Shown: positions 23,974 to 32,405 of the stretch, one piece after another
Layout: each line of letters starts with the position of its first letter
Numbering within the stretch: the first letter of the stretch is position 1
Assembly (NCBI GenBank): GCA_041396245.1
Contig: JAWKYW010000010.1
Location: 47,607-111,606, forward strand
Reading direction: 5' to 3'
Origin: Desulfobacillus sp041396245
GTDB taxonomy: Bacteria > Pseudomonadota > Gammaproteobacteria > Burkholderiales > Rhodocyclaceae
Length of the DNA stretch: 64,000 bases
Notes under the pieces: generated by a model
The model's database searches: none
What the model was told of the DNA's origin: nothing
Seen by the model: only the letters and a program-made list of their open reading frames with translations
Made by a program: the position numbers and the translations under genes

Positions 23974-25121
23974 TTCTTCGGTTCGGGCTGGGCGTTGGCG
24001 CCGCGCTGCGGAGGCTGACTTTCCGCCGGGGTGCCCGGCACGGCAGGCTGGCCTTGTGCCTTTACGTTGACAACCGCGTTGTGCGTGAGGAAGCCGGCGC
24101 CGTCCAGCGCGACGATGGTGCCGGGCGAAAGTCCCTTGAGGATTTCCACCATGCCGTCGCGCCGGGCGCCGACCTCGACCACCTGCTGCACCGCCTTGCC
24201 GTCGACGATGGCGTAGACGACCTTGCCGGCCGGACGCAGCACGACGCTTTGTTCCGGCACCTGCACGGCGTCCTCGCGCTTTGCCACGACGACAGCCGCA
24301 TCCACCGTGCCGCCTGGGCGGAAACCTGCGCTGTTGTCGAAGTCGACGATGACGTCGATCGCCCGGCCGGTCTCGGACACACTGGGACGAATCTCGCTGA
24401 CGACGCTGCGGATTTCCAGCCCCGGCTGCTGCGGCGAGGCCAGTACCACCGCCTGACCTCGCCGCAGCCTGGCCGCCGCCGACTCGGGGAAGGGCAGATG
24501 GGCGCGCAGCTTCTGCTTCGACACGAGCAGGAAGAGCGGATCGCCGACCTTGACATAGTCGCCGGCAGAGGCCGCCTGCGTTTCGATGACGCCGTCGAAG
24601 GGCGCGACGACGCGCGCCTTGCCCTGGCTGCGCCGGCTCAGGTCGCCGCGGGCGCTGGCTGCGGCCATCTGCGCGCGCAGCGCGTCGCGCTGGGCACGGG
24701 CATCGTCGGCGGCGTTCTGCGAGATGAAGCCTTTCTGCACCAGCTGCTGCTGCCGCTCGACGACGCGTTCCTGCTGCGCCAGCAGGGCCTCGGAGCGCTT
24801 GCGCTCGGCCTCGTCGGCGCGGTTCTGGATGGCGAAGTCGGTGTCGTCGATGACGGCGAGCAGTTCGCCCTTGCGCACCGCCCGGCCGGCGCCGGCGAGC
24901 ACGCGAACGACCTTGCCCGCCACCTCGGCGCCGATCTTCGGGTCGACCACCGCTTCCAGGGTGCCAAGCGTTGTTTCGGCGATTTCCATCGCACCGGCCC
25001 TGGCTTCGGTGACGGTGATCAGGGCCGGCGGCGGACCGGACGGCTTCTTTTCCTCGGTCTTCTGGCAGGCCGCGAGGACGAGGGCCGCAGCCAGGAGGGC
25101 AAGGCGCTTCTTAAGCATCAT
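23970..25121 (-). CDS. RND efflux membrane-fusion lipoprotein
   Basis: A 383-residue periplasmic adaptor with a lipoprotein signal peptide (lipobox LAAC, Cys near residue 18) and a Lys-rich start. It has the biotinyl-lipoyl halves (GKVVRVLAGAGRAVRKGE, about residues 69-86), a helical hairpin around 95-155, and the second lipoyl half (ARVVAPFDGVIE). It bridges the RND pump to an outer-membrane channel. MMLKK at 25121 or M at 25118 are both possible starts; both give the same lipobox. It overlaps the pump gene by four bases. Confidence 0.88.
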   Translation of the reverse strand: MMLKKRLALLAAALVLAACQKTEEKKPSGPPPALITVTEARAGAMEIAETTLGTLEAVVDPKIGAEVAGKVVRVLAGAGRAVRKGELLAVIDDTDFAIQNRADEAERKRSEALLAQQERVVERQQQLVQKGFISQNAADDARAQRDALRAQMAAASARGDLSRRSQGKARVVAPFDGVIETQAASAGDYVKVGDPLFLLVSKQKLRAHLPFPESAAARLRRGQAVVLASPQQPGLEIRSVVSEIRPSVSETGRAIDVIVDFDNSAGFRPGGTVDAAVVVAKREDAVQVPEQSVVLRPAGKVVYAIVDGKAVQQVVEVGARRDGMVEILKGLSPGTIVALDGAGFLTHNAVVNVKAQGQPAVPGTPAESQPPQRGANAQPEPKK

Positions 25122-25144
25122 GTTCGGGGATGGGGTGCGCAGTA

Positions 25145-26425
25145 TCAACCGGGGCAGACACGCTCGTCGGCAAAAAGTTGCTCGATCCGCTCGCGGCTGC
25201 GAACGAGATGAACCGCATTTCCATCGACGACCACTTCCGCGGCGCGCGGCCGAGAATTGTAGTTCGAGCTCATGGCCATGCCGTAGGCACCGGCGGAGAG
25301 GATGGCGAGCAGGTCGCCCTCGGCCAGGGCCAGCCGGCGGTCGTGGCCGAGGAAATCGCCGGATTCGCAGACGGGGCCGACGATCTCATAGGATTGCGCC
25401 GCCGTGCTGCCGCGACTGACTTCTGCCGCAACGATGTCGTGCCACGCGTCATACAGCGCCGGGCGGGCGAGGTCGTTCATGGCGGCGTCGACCACGGCGA
25501 AATTCCTGTCGGCGCCGTGCTTGAGTACCGCGACGCGCGTCAGCAGGACGCCGGCGTTGCCGACCAGCGAGCGGCCGGGCTCGAGCAGGAGTTTTTCCTT
25601 GCGGCCGGACAGCACCGCCAGCAGCGGCGCGAGATATTCGGCGGCGCTCGGCACGGATTCGTCGCGGTAGCGAATGCCCATGCCGCCGCCGAGGTCGATG
25701 TGGCGGAGTGCGATGCCCTCGCGGGCCAGCGCGTCGACGAGCCCGACGAGCTTTGCCGTGGCCTCGGCGGCGGGGGCCGGGTCGAGCAGTTGCGAGCCGA
25801 TGTGGCAGTCGATGCCGCGGATGGCCAGGTGCGGCAATCCTTGCGCGCGGCGGTAGAGCGGCAAGGCCTCCTCGAAGGGGATGCCGAACTTGCTGGTCTT
25901 CAGGCCGGTGGCGATATAGGGATGGGTCTTCGGGTCGACGTCGGGGTTCACGCGCAGCGAAACCGGCGCGCGCAGTCCCAGACCGCCGGCGATTCCGTTC
26001 AGCGCATCCAGTTCGGCGGCCGACTCGACGTTGAAGCAGAGGATGCCGGCAGCGAGCGCGACGCGCATTTCCTCCGCCGACTTGCCGACGCCGGAGAACA
26101 CCACCTTGGCCGGATCGCCACCGGCCGCCAGCACGCGCGCCAGTTCGCCGCCGGAAACGATGTCGAAGCCGGCGCCGAGGCGGGCGAAGAGGTTGAGGAT
26201 GGCGAGATTGGCGTTGGCCTTGACGGCGTAGCAGATCAGGGCGTCGCGCCCGGCCAGTGCGCGCACGTAGCCGGCGTAGGCCGCCTCGAGGGCTGCGCGC
26301 GAATAGACGTAGCACGGCGTGCCGTGTGCCGCGGCGATCTGCGGCAGGGGCACGGCTTCGGCGCAGAGGATGCCGTCACGATAGGCGAAGCCCGTTCCCG
26401 CATGGCGGAGGCAGGGCTCGCTCAT
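25145..26425 (-). CDS. lysA: Diaminopimelate decarboxylase
   Basis: A 426-residue PLP enzyme that makes lysine from meso-diaminopimelate. Lys69 in CYAVKANAN is the PLP Schiff-base lysine; HIGSQ (about residue 205), the GGGMGIRY glycine-rich phosphate loop and the C-terminal CESGDFLG and AGAYGMAM blocks complete the fold-III decarboxylase signature. It follows lptM with an ATGA overlap, and both are divergent from cyaY. The product of dapF (about 23 kb upstream) is its substrate. Confidence 0.97.
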   Translation of the reverse strand: MSEPCLRHAGTGFAYRDGILCAEAVPLPQIAAAHGTPCYVYSRAALEAAYAGYVRALAGRDALICYAVKANANLAILNLFARLGAGFDIVSGGELARVLAAGGDPAKVVFSGVGKSAEEMRVALAAGILCFNVESAAELDALNGIAGGLGLRAPVSLRVNPDVDPKTHPYIATGLKTSKFGIPFEEALPLYRRAQGLPHLAIRGIDCHIGSQLLDPAPAAEATAKLVGLVDALAREGIALRHIDLGGGMGIRYRDESVPSAAEYLAPLLAVLSGRKEKLLLEPGRSLVGNAGVLLTRVAVLKHGADRNFAVVDAAMNDLARPALYDAWHDIVAAEVSRGSTAAQSYEIVGPVCESGDFLGHDRRLALAEGDLLAILSAGAYGMAMSSNYNSRPRAAEVVVDGNAVHLVRSRERIEQLFADERVCPG

Positions 26426-26586
26426 CGCGTGCTGTTGCTGCCGGCTTTGCTATCATCGGCGGGCGGCGACGCCGGCGCCGATTGCTCGGCGCCGGCAGGC
26501 GCCTGCCGGGGCGGTAGGGTAAGGGGGGTCCTGGTGCCGCAGGCGCCAAGAAGCAGTAGAGCCAGAAGAGTCCCGAGGGTTCGCAT
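26422..26586 (-). CDS. lptM: Small lipoprotein LptM (YifL-like)
   Basis: A 54-residue lipoprotein with N-terminal MRTLGTLLALLLLGACG, giving a lipidated cysteine near residue 15, followed by TPLTLPP, the conserved motif of LptM. LptM helps the LptD-LptE lipopolysaccharide translocon mature. In enterobacteria its gene also lies beside cyaY and dapF, and here between cyaY and lysA. An alternative start 18 bases upstream is in frame but its extension is less typical. Confidence 0.85.
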   Translation of the reverse strand: MRTLGTLLALLLLGACGTRTPLTLPPRQAPAGAEQSAPASPPADDSKAGSNSTR

Positions 26587-26625
26587 GATGCCCGCAAAAA
26601 TCATGATGTTAGCAGAAGGATCGTG

Positions 26626-26943
26626 ATGGAAGAAACCGAGTTCAACGCGCTGGCCGAGGCGACGCTGGCGAGAATCGAGCGGGCGCTGGACGACTGTGCC
26701 GTCGACATCGATTACGAAATGCAGCCGGGCGGGGTGCTGGAACTGGAATTCGGCGACGGCAGCAGGATCATCATCAACCGTCATACTGCCGCGCGTGAAA
26801 TCTGGGTGGCGGCGCGCTCGGGCGGTTTTCACTTCCGCCACGAGGATGGCCGCTGGATCGGCACCCGCGATGGCGCCGAACTGTTCGAGGCCCTCGGCCG
26901 CCTGGTTTCCGATCAGGCCGGGGAAGCGGTCTCCTTTGCCTGA
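26626..26943 (+). CDS. cyaY: Frataxin homologue CyaY
   Basis: A 105-residue iron-binding protein of the frataxin family, a regulator of iron-sulfur cluster assembly. The acidic first helix (MEETEFNALAEATLARIERALDD) and the central strand with NRHTAAREIWVAARSGGFHF are conserved. The ATG at 26626 follows AGAAGGA by 5 bases; a GTG one codon earlier is possible. Its stop is directly adjacent to the convergent PBP1A stop (TGATCA), with no spacer. Confidence 0.92.
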   Translation: MEETEFNALAEATLARIERALDDCAVDIDYEMQPGGVLELEFGDGSRIIINRHTAAREIWVAARSGGFHFRHEDGRWIGTRDGAELFEALGRLVSDQAGEAVSFA

Positions 26944-29250
26944 TCAGCCGGAAATGTTCGTAAGCGGGTCCTGATTCATGTAAGGCGAGAAGGGATCCGG
27001 CGGCGGCTCGGGCGGCAGGTTTTCCTTGTAGATCAGTTCGTCCACTTCCCTGCCGGCCGGTTCCGTCACCTTCACGGTGATCAGGCCGGGCGGTGGCTCA
27101 CGGCGGGTTTCGGGCACGCCCTTCAAGGCCTTTTCCATATACCCCATCCAGATCGGCAGCGCGGCGGAGCCGCCCGTTTCCCCGTTGCCCAGCTTTTTCG
27201 GCTGATCGAAACCGATCCAGGCGATGCCGACGAGGCCGGGCTGATAGCCGCAGAACCAGGCGTCGACGAAATCGTTGGTGGTACCCGTCTTGCCGGCAAG
27301 GTCGGTGCGCTTCAGCTGCATCGCCCGGGTCGCCGTGCCGCGGCGCACGACGTCGCGCATCATGCTGTCCATCAGGTAGGCATTGCGCGGGTCGAGGATG
27401 AGCTGGCTTTCGTCGCCGGCCGCGATGGGCCGGGCTTCGGCCAGGACATTGCCGCCGCCGTCGAGAATCCGGCTGACGATGTAAGGCCGGACGCGGTAAC
27501 CGCCATTGGCGAAGACGGCATAGCCGGCCAGCTGCTGCCAGGGCGTCACGCTGCCCGCGCCGAGCGCCATGGTGAGAAACGGCGGATGCTTGTCGGCCTC
27601 GAATCCGAATCGGGTGACGTAGTCCTGGGCGTACTGCGTGCCGATGGACCTGAGGATGCGGATGGAAACGAGGTTCTTCGACCTGGCCAGTGCCGTGCGC
27701 ATCGTCATCGCCCCGTCGAATTTGCCGTCGTAGTTTTTCGGCTCCCATTCCTGGCTGCCGGTTTCTTCCGCGCTGACGATCAGGGGTTCGTCCTCGATGA
27801 CGCTGGCCGGGGTGAAACCTTTCTCCAGCGCGGCGGAATAGATGAACGGCTTGAAGCTGGAGCCAGGCTGACGCCAGGCCTGGGTGACGTGGTTGTACTT
27901 GTTGCGGTTGAAATCGAAGCCGCCGACCAGTGCGCGAATGGACCCGTCGCTCGGATTGGCGGCGACGAAGGCGGCCTCCACCTCTGGCAACTGTACGATC
28001 TGCCAGTTGCCCTTGCCGTCCTTCTGCACATGGATGATGGCGCCGCGGCGCAGGCGCTTGTTGGCGGGCGCCTTGTCGTCCAGCATGCGCCGGGCGAACT
28101 TGAGGCCATCCCCGGCGATCTGCACGGTTTCGCCGCCCCTGCGGTAGGCCTTGACCCGCTTCGGTCCGGCCTCGAGGATTACCGCGGCATGGATGTCGTC
28201 GGAGTCGGATTCGTCCTGCAGGGCCTCTTCAAGGATCTCGTCGGCCGGGGCGCCCGATTCGCCGAGCTCGGCATAGCCCCTGGCGCCCCGATAGCCATGG
28301 CGCCTGTCGTAGTCGAGGACGCCACGCCGCAGGCTGGCATAGGCCGCTTCCTGGTCGGCCTTGAGGATGGTGGTGACGACGCGCAGGCCGCGCGTGTAGG
28401 CTTCATCCCGGAAGCGCTCGTAGGCCATCTGCCGGGCCATTTCGGCGACATGGTCTGCCCGCACGGAGAATTCATTGACATCGTGCTTGATGTGCAGATC
28501 CCGCTTCTGCGCAGCGGCCAGCTGGGCGTCGTCGATGAAGCCGAGCTCGTGCATCCGGCGCAGAACGTAGAGCTGGCGCAGCTTGGCGCGTTTGGGATTG
28601 GCCACGGGGTTGAAACTGGATGGCGCTTTCGGCAGGCCGGCCAGCATGGCGGCTTCGGCAAGATCGATGTCCTTGAGCGGCTTGCCGTAATAGATCAGGG
28701 CCGCCGCGGCGAAACCATAGGAGCGCTGGCCGAGGTAAATCTGGTTGATGTAGATCTCGAGGATCTCGTCCTTGGACAGGCCGTTCTCGATCTTGAAGGC
28801 GAGCAGCGCCTCATAGACCTTGCGCGAGAAGGTCTTTTCCCTCGAGAGGAAGAAATTGCGGGCCACCTGCATGGTGATGGTGCTGGCGCCCTGGCGCCTC
28901 CCTCCGCCGGTGAAGTTGGCGTAAGCTGCGCGCAGCACCCCGAGCGTGTCCACGCCGGAATGCCGATAGAAGCGCTCGTCCTCGGCCGCCAGGATCGCCT
29001 GTTTCATGATCGGCGGCACGTCGCCGATGCGAACCAGCGCCCTTCGCTCCTCTCCGAATTCGCCGATCAAATGGCCGTCTGCGGTATAGATGCGCAGCGG
29101 AATCTTCGGCCGATAGTCGGTCAGCACCTCGATCGAGGGCAGCTGGGGATAGGCCATGACGACGACGATGGCGAGCAAGGCAATGCCAATGAAGGCAAGG
29201 CCTGCGAGAAACAAAAACGGATAGGCAATCCAGCGCAGCGTGGAGGACAA
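26944..29250 (-). CDS. mrcA: Penicillin-binding protein 1A (bifunctional transglycosylase/transpeptidase)
   Basis: A 768-residue class A PBP. The N-terminal membrane helix is at about residues 8-33. The GT51 glycosyltransferase domain has EDERFYRHSGVD, GASTITMQVARNFF and KDEILEIYINQIYLG. A linker with OB-like fold follows, then the transpeptidase with GSSFKPF (the S-x-x-K serine), a serine motif in ARSKNLVS and KTGTTNDF. It polymerises and crosslinks peptidoglycan at the inner membrane. The start is TTG at 29250: no in-frame ATG would keep the membrane helix. It is divergent from pilM, an arrangement common in proteobacteria. Confidence 0.95.
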   Translation of the reverse strand: MSSTLRWIAYPFLFLAGLAFIGIALLAIVVVMAYPQLPSIEVLTDYRPKIPLRIYTADGHLIGEFGEERRALVRIGDVPPIMKQAILAAEDERFYRHSGVDTLGVLRAAYANFTGGGRRQGASTITMQVARNFFLSREKTFSRKVYEALLAFKIENGLSKDEILEIYINQIYLGQRSYGFAAAALIYYGKPLKDIDLAEAAMLAGLPKAPSSFNPVANPKRAKLRQLYVLRRMHELGFIDDAQLAAAQKRDLHIKHDVNEFSVRADHVAEMARQMAYERFRDEAYTRGLRVVTTILKADQEAAYASLRRGVLDYDRRHGYRGARGYAELGESGAPADEILEEALQDESDSDDIHAAVILEAGPKRVKAYRRGGETVQIAGDGLKFARRMLDDKAPANKRLRRGAIIHVQKDGKGNWQIVQLPEVEAAFVAANPSDGSIRALVGGFDFNRNKYNHVTQAWRQPGSSFKPFIYSAALEKGFTPASVIEDEPLIVSAEETGSQEWEPKNYDGKFDGAMTMRTALARSKNLVSIRILRSIGTQYAQDYVTRFGFEADKHPPFLTMALGAGSVTPWQQLAGYAVFANGGYRVRPYIVSRILDGGGNVLAEARPIAAGDESQLILDPRNAYLMDSMMRDVVRRGTATRAMQLKRTDLAGKTGTTNDFVDAWFCGYQPGLVGIAWIGFDQPKKLGNGETGGSAALPIWMGYMEKALKGVPETRREPPPGLITVKVTEPAGREVDELIYKENLPPEPPPDPFSPYMNQDPLTNISG

Positions 29251-29282
29251 GGACGGGCTCGATGCGGTTTGGAAAACGCGGA

Positions 29283-29288
29283 ATTATA
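29283..29288 (-). promoter_or_regulatory. Candidate -10 box of the PBP1A gene
   Basis: A perfect TATAAT on the minus strand, about 32 bases upstream of the TTG start, would give a leader of about 25 bases. The -35 region (ATCAAT) is weak. Confidence 0.45.
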
Positions 29289-29444
29289 GGCCTCCCTCGC
29301 CGCGGATTGATTTCCAGGGAGGCCACGCGGGGCGGCGACGCCCGGTCATTGCCATCTTTTGTTCGTTAAAACATGCGGTTATGAGGCTTTGGCAATATCG
29401 GAAAGGGTGTGTCGGGGGAAAGCGACACGCCTTGGAAAAAATAC

Positions 29445-29473
29445 TTTACATAAACCATAGTTGTTGCTAGGAT
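29445..29473 (+). promoter_or_regulatory. Candidate promoter of the pil operon
   Basis: TTTACA (29445-29450) and TAGGAT (29468-29473) are 17 bases apart, a reasonable sigma-70 match. They sit in an AT-rich block (about 29432-29520) that contrasts with the surrounding GC-rich DNA. The leader to the pilM start at 29529 would be about 50 bases. A second possible -10, TATAAC at 29498-29503, is also present. Confidence 0.45.
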
Positions 29474-29528
29474 TTAATGTAAATTATCTGTATCGTCTAT
29501 AACTAACGATAATTCAAAAGGATTTTCC

Positions 29529-30608
29529 TTGCAGATAGATCTCTCGGTATTCAACCCGAAGGCGCGCCCACTGTTCGGGCTCGACATCAGTTCGTCATCG
29601 GTCAAGATGGTCGAGCTGGCCGAGGCCGCAAAGGGGAGCTACAGGATCGAGCGCTACGCGATCGAGACCTTGCCGCGCGATGCGGTTGTCGATGGGAATA
29701 TCACCAATCTCGACGCCGTCGCCGAGGCGGTCAAGCGCGCGTGGAAACGCATGGGCACATCGACGCGATTCGTCGCCATGGCCCTGCCCACGGCGGCCGT
29801 CATCACGAAAAAGATCATCGTTCCGGCGGGCCTGCGCGAGCGCGAACTGGAAGTCCAGGTCGAATCGGAAGCGAACCAGTACATCCCCTTTGCGCTCGAC
29901 GAAGTCAACCTGGACTTCCAGGTGGTCGGACCGGCGCCCAGCAGCCCGGAAGAGGCGGAGGTGCTGATCGCCGCCTCCCGCAAGGAAAAGGTCGAGGACC
30001 GGGTTGCCGTGGCGGAAGCCGCGGGGCTGAAGCCCCTGGTGATGGATGTCGAGTCCTATGCCTCACAGGCGGCCTTCGAGCTGGTCGAAAGTCAGTTCCC
30101 GGAAGGCGGCAAGAACCAGACCATCGCGCTGGTCGATATCGGCGCGAACGTCATGAATGTCACGATCCTGCGCAACGACCAGCCGGTCTATACGCGCGAG
30201 CAGGCGTTCGGCGGCAGCCAGCTGACGCAGGATATCGTGCGCCAGTACGGCATGAGCCAGGAGGAGGCGGAAGCGGCAAAGCGGACCGGCAACCTGCCCG
30301 AGAATTTCGAATCCGATTTGCTCAGGCCCTTTCTAGACAGCCTGGCGCTGGAAGTCTCCCGGGCACTGCAGTTCTTCTTTACATCCACCCAATACAACCA
30401 GGTTGACCACGTCGTCCTGTCGGGGGGCTGTGCCGTCATTCCGGGCGTGGATGAGGCCGTTTCGGGGCGGACCCAGATCAGCACCGTCGTCGCCAACCCC
30501 TTCGCCAACATGGCGCTGTCCCAGCGCATCCGCCCGAAGAACCTTGCGACCGACGCGCCTTCGCTGATTGTGGCCTGCGGCCTCGCGCTGAGGAGGTTCG
30601 ACCAGTGA
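29529..30608 (+). CDS. pilM: Type IV pilus assembly protein PilM
   Basis: A 359-residue cytoplasmic actin-like ATPase of the pilus alignment subcomplex. It has the ASKHA phosphate loops GLDISSSSVKMVEL (residues 17-30) and LVDIGANVMNVTIL, and the adenosine motif LSGGCAVIPGV. It binds the cytoplasmic tail of PilN. The TTG start at 29529 follows AAAAGGA by 6 bases; no closer ATG would preserve the N-terminus. pilN begins inside its stop (GTGA). Confidence 0.95.
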   Translation: MQIDLSVFNPKARPLFGLDISSSSVKMVELAEAAKGSYRIERYAIETLPRDAVVDGNITNLDAVAEAVKRAWKRMGTSTRFVAMALPTAAVITKKIIVPAGLRERELEVQVESEANQYIPFALDEVNLDFQVVGPAPSSPEEAEVLIAASRKEKVEDRVAVAEAAGLKPLVMDVESYASQAAFELVESQFPEGGKNQTIALVDIGANVMNVTILRNDQPVYTREQAFGGSQLTQDIVRQYGMSQEEAEAAKRTGNLPENFESDLLRPFLDSLALEVSRALQFFFTSTQYNQVDHVVLSGGCAVIPGVDEAVSGRTQISTVVANPFANMALSQRIRPKNLATDAPSLIVACGLALRRFDQ

Positions 30609-31195
30609 TCCGCATCAATCTGCTTCCCCACCGTGAAGAAAAGCGCAAGGCCCTGCGACAGCAGTTTTTTGCGCTGTCCGGCCTGGTGGCCGTCCTTGCC
30701 GTCGTGATCGTGGTACTGGTGCATGGCGTCATTGCCGGCTATATCAGCCAGCAGGAAAGCCGGAATGCATTCCTCAAAAAGGAGATCGCCGCCCTCGACA
30801 AGGAAATCGATGAAATCAAGCGATTGAAGGAACAGACCGATGCCCTGCTGTCGCGCAAGAACGTAATCGAATCCCTGCAGGGCGGGCGTGCCGAGACTGT
30901 CAGGCTTTTCAACGAACTGGCGCGGCAGGTTCCCGCAGGCATTTACTTGAAATCCTTGAAGCAGACGGGTAACCGGATTGCTCTCGCCGGCATCGCCCAG
31001 TCGAACGCCCGCGTATCGACCCTGATGCGCAACCTCGAGGCTTCCCCCCTCCTCGAGCGGCCCGATCTGGTCCAGATCAAGGCGGCAACGCAGAACAAAC
31101 GGCGTTACGCGGAGTTCAATCTGAACGTGACCATCACCCGGGCCGCTGCGACGGACAAAAAGCCGGCACCCGGCAAGCAGGACAAGAAAGCATGA
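30605..31195 (+). CDS. pilN: Type IV pilus assembly protein PilN
   Basis: A 196-residue inner-membrane protein. The cytoplasmic IRINLLPHREEKRK motif (residues 2-15) is the conserved PilM-binding tail, followed by a membrane helix (about 22-44) and a periplasmic coiled-coil plus ferredoxin-like domain that pairs with PilO. GTG start, 4-base overlap with pilM and ATGA overlap with pilO. Confidence 0.94.
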   Translation: MIRINLLPHREEKRKALRQQFFALSGLVAVLAVVIVVLVHGVIAGYISQQESRNAFLKKEIAALDKEIDEIKRLKEQTDALLSRKNVIESLQGGRAETVRLFNELARQVPAGIYLKSLKQTGNRIALAGIAQSNARVSTLMRNLEASPLLERPDLVQIKAATQNKRRYAEFNLNVTITRAAATDKKPAPGKQDKKA

Positions 31196-31884
31196 AGAAG
31201 CCCAACATGCCCAAAATGCCGGCTGTCCCGAAGGTCGATTTCCGGGCGCTGGCCGAGGACTTCCGATCCCTGGACCCCAAGGACATCGGCACTTGGCCGA
31301 TCCTGCCGCGCGTCACGGTACTGCTGGGGGTGTTCGCCGCCCTGCTGGCCGCCGGCTGGTGGTTCGACTGGAAACTTCAGTTGGAGGATCTGGAGGGCAA
31401 ACAGCAGCAGGAGGCCAAACTCAAGAACGAGTATCTCGACAAGAAGCGGCAGGCGGTCAATCTTGAAGAACACCGCAAGCAACTGGCCGAGATCGACAAG
31501 GCGTTCGGCACGCTGCTCAAGCAGTTGCCGAACAAGGCCGAAATGGAAGCGCTGTTGATCGACATCAACCAGGCCGGTCTCGGGCGCGGCCTGCAATTCG
31601 AATTGTTCAAGCCGGGCAGGGAAACGGTCAGGGACTTCTACGCCGAGTTGCCGATCACCCTGAAGATCGCCGGAAACTACCATGACCTCGGGGCCTTCTC
31701 TGCCGACGTGGCCAAACTTTCCCGCATCGTCTCGCTGACCAACGTCGCTGTTGCTCCGGATAAAGGCGGGCAACTCAAGATGGACGCGACTGCCATGACC
31801 TATCGCTATCTCGACGAAGAAGAGCTGGCGGCGCAACGCCGGGCGAAATCCGCCACGGCCAGGAAAAAGGGAGCCAGGAAATGA
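31192..31884 (+). CDS. pilO: Type IV pilus assembly protein PilO
   Basis: A 230-residue inner-membrane protein with one helix at about residues 38-59 (LPRVTVLLGVFAALLAAGWW), a coiled coil (about 62-105) and a periplasmic domain. It forms the PilN-PilO heterodimer that links the inner-membrane platform to PilP. Its start and stop each overlap the neighbouring gene by four bases. Confidence 0.93.
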   Translation: MKKPNMPKMPAVPKVDFRALAEDFRSLDPKDIGTWPILPRVTVLLGVFAALLAAGWWFDWKLQLEDLEGKQQQEAKLKNEYLDKKRQAVNLEEHRKQLAEIDKAFGTLLKQLPNKAEMEALLIDINQAGLGRGLQFELFKPGRETVRDFYAELPITLKIAGNYHDLGAFSADVAKLSRIVSLTNVAVAPDKGGQLKMDATAMTYRYLDEEELAAQRRAKSATARKKGARK

Positions 31885-32405
31885 GGCGGTCGATTCTTTT
31901 CCTCGCCTGCCTCGGCCTGGCGGCATGCGGCGGTGAAGAACACCAGGACGTGCGACAGTGGATGAAGGAGTCGACCAAGGACTTCAAGGGCAGGATTCCG
32001 CCCTTGCCGGCCATCAAGCTTTTTCCCGCGGTGGCCTACGAATCCACGGATCTGCTCGATCCCTACAATGTCGCCAAGATCGAGCCCGAACGCAAGGCGG
32101 GCGGCGGCGGCATCCGGCCCGATCTCGACCGCCGCAAGGAACCGCTGGAAGCCTATCCGCTCGAATCGCTGAGCATGGTGGGAACGCTGATCAAGGGAAA
32201 GATGGTGCATGCCCTGGTTCAGGCCGACAAAAATCTGCATCAGGTGAAAATCGGGAATTACATGGGACAGAACTTCGGCATCATTACGGACATCGATGAA
32301 ACCGAAATTACCCTGAAGGAGCTGGTTCCCGATTCGCTGGGGGACTACACGGAGCGCACGAGCACATTGCAACTGCAGGAGCAGCAGCAGGAGGGCAGGA
32401 AATGA
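31881..32405 (+). CDS. pilP: Type IV pilus lipoprotein PilP
   Basis: A 174-residue lipoprotein with lipobox LGLAACGG (lipid on Cys16) and a C-terminal beta domain (MVGTLIKGKMVHALVQADKN onward) that contacts the secretin PilQ. It couples the PilNO complex to the outer-membrane pore. Overlaps pilO and pilQ by four bases. Confidence 0.93.
   Translation: MRRSILFLACLGLAACGGEEHQDVRQWMKESTKDFKGRIPPLPAIKLFPAVAYESTDLLDPYNVAKIEPERKAGGGGIRPDLDRRKEPLEAYPLESLSMVGTLIKGKMVHALVQADKNLHQVKIGNYMGQNFGIITDIDETEITLKELVPDSLGDYTERTSTLQLQEQQQEGRK

Noticed and set aside
21949..24018. A 689-codon plus-strand frame
   Set aside because: Antisense to the RND pump gene, which has all family motifs; the frame is a GC-rich shadow.
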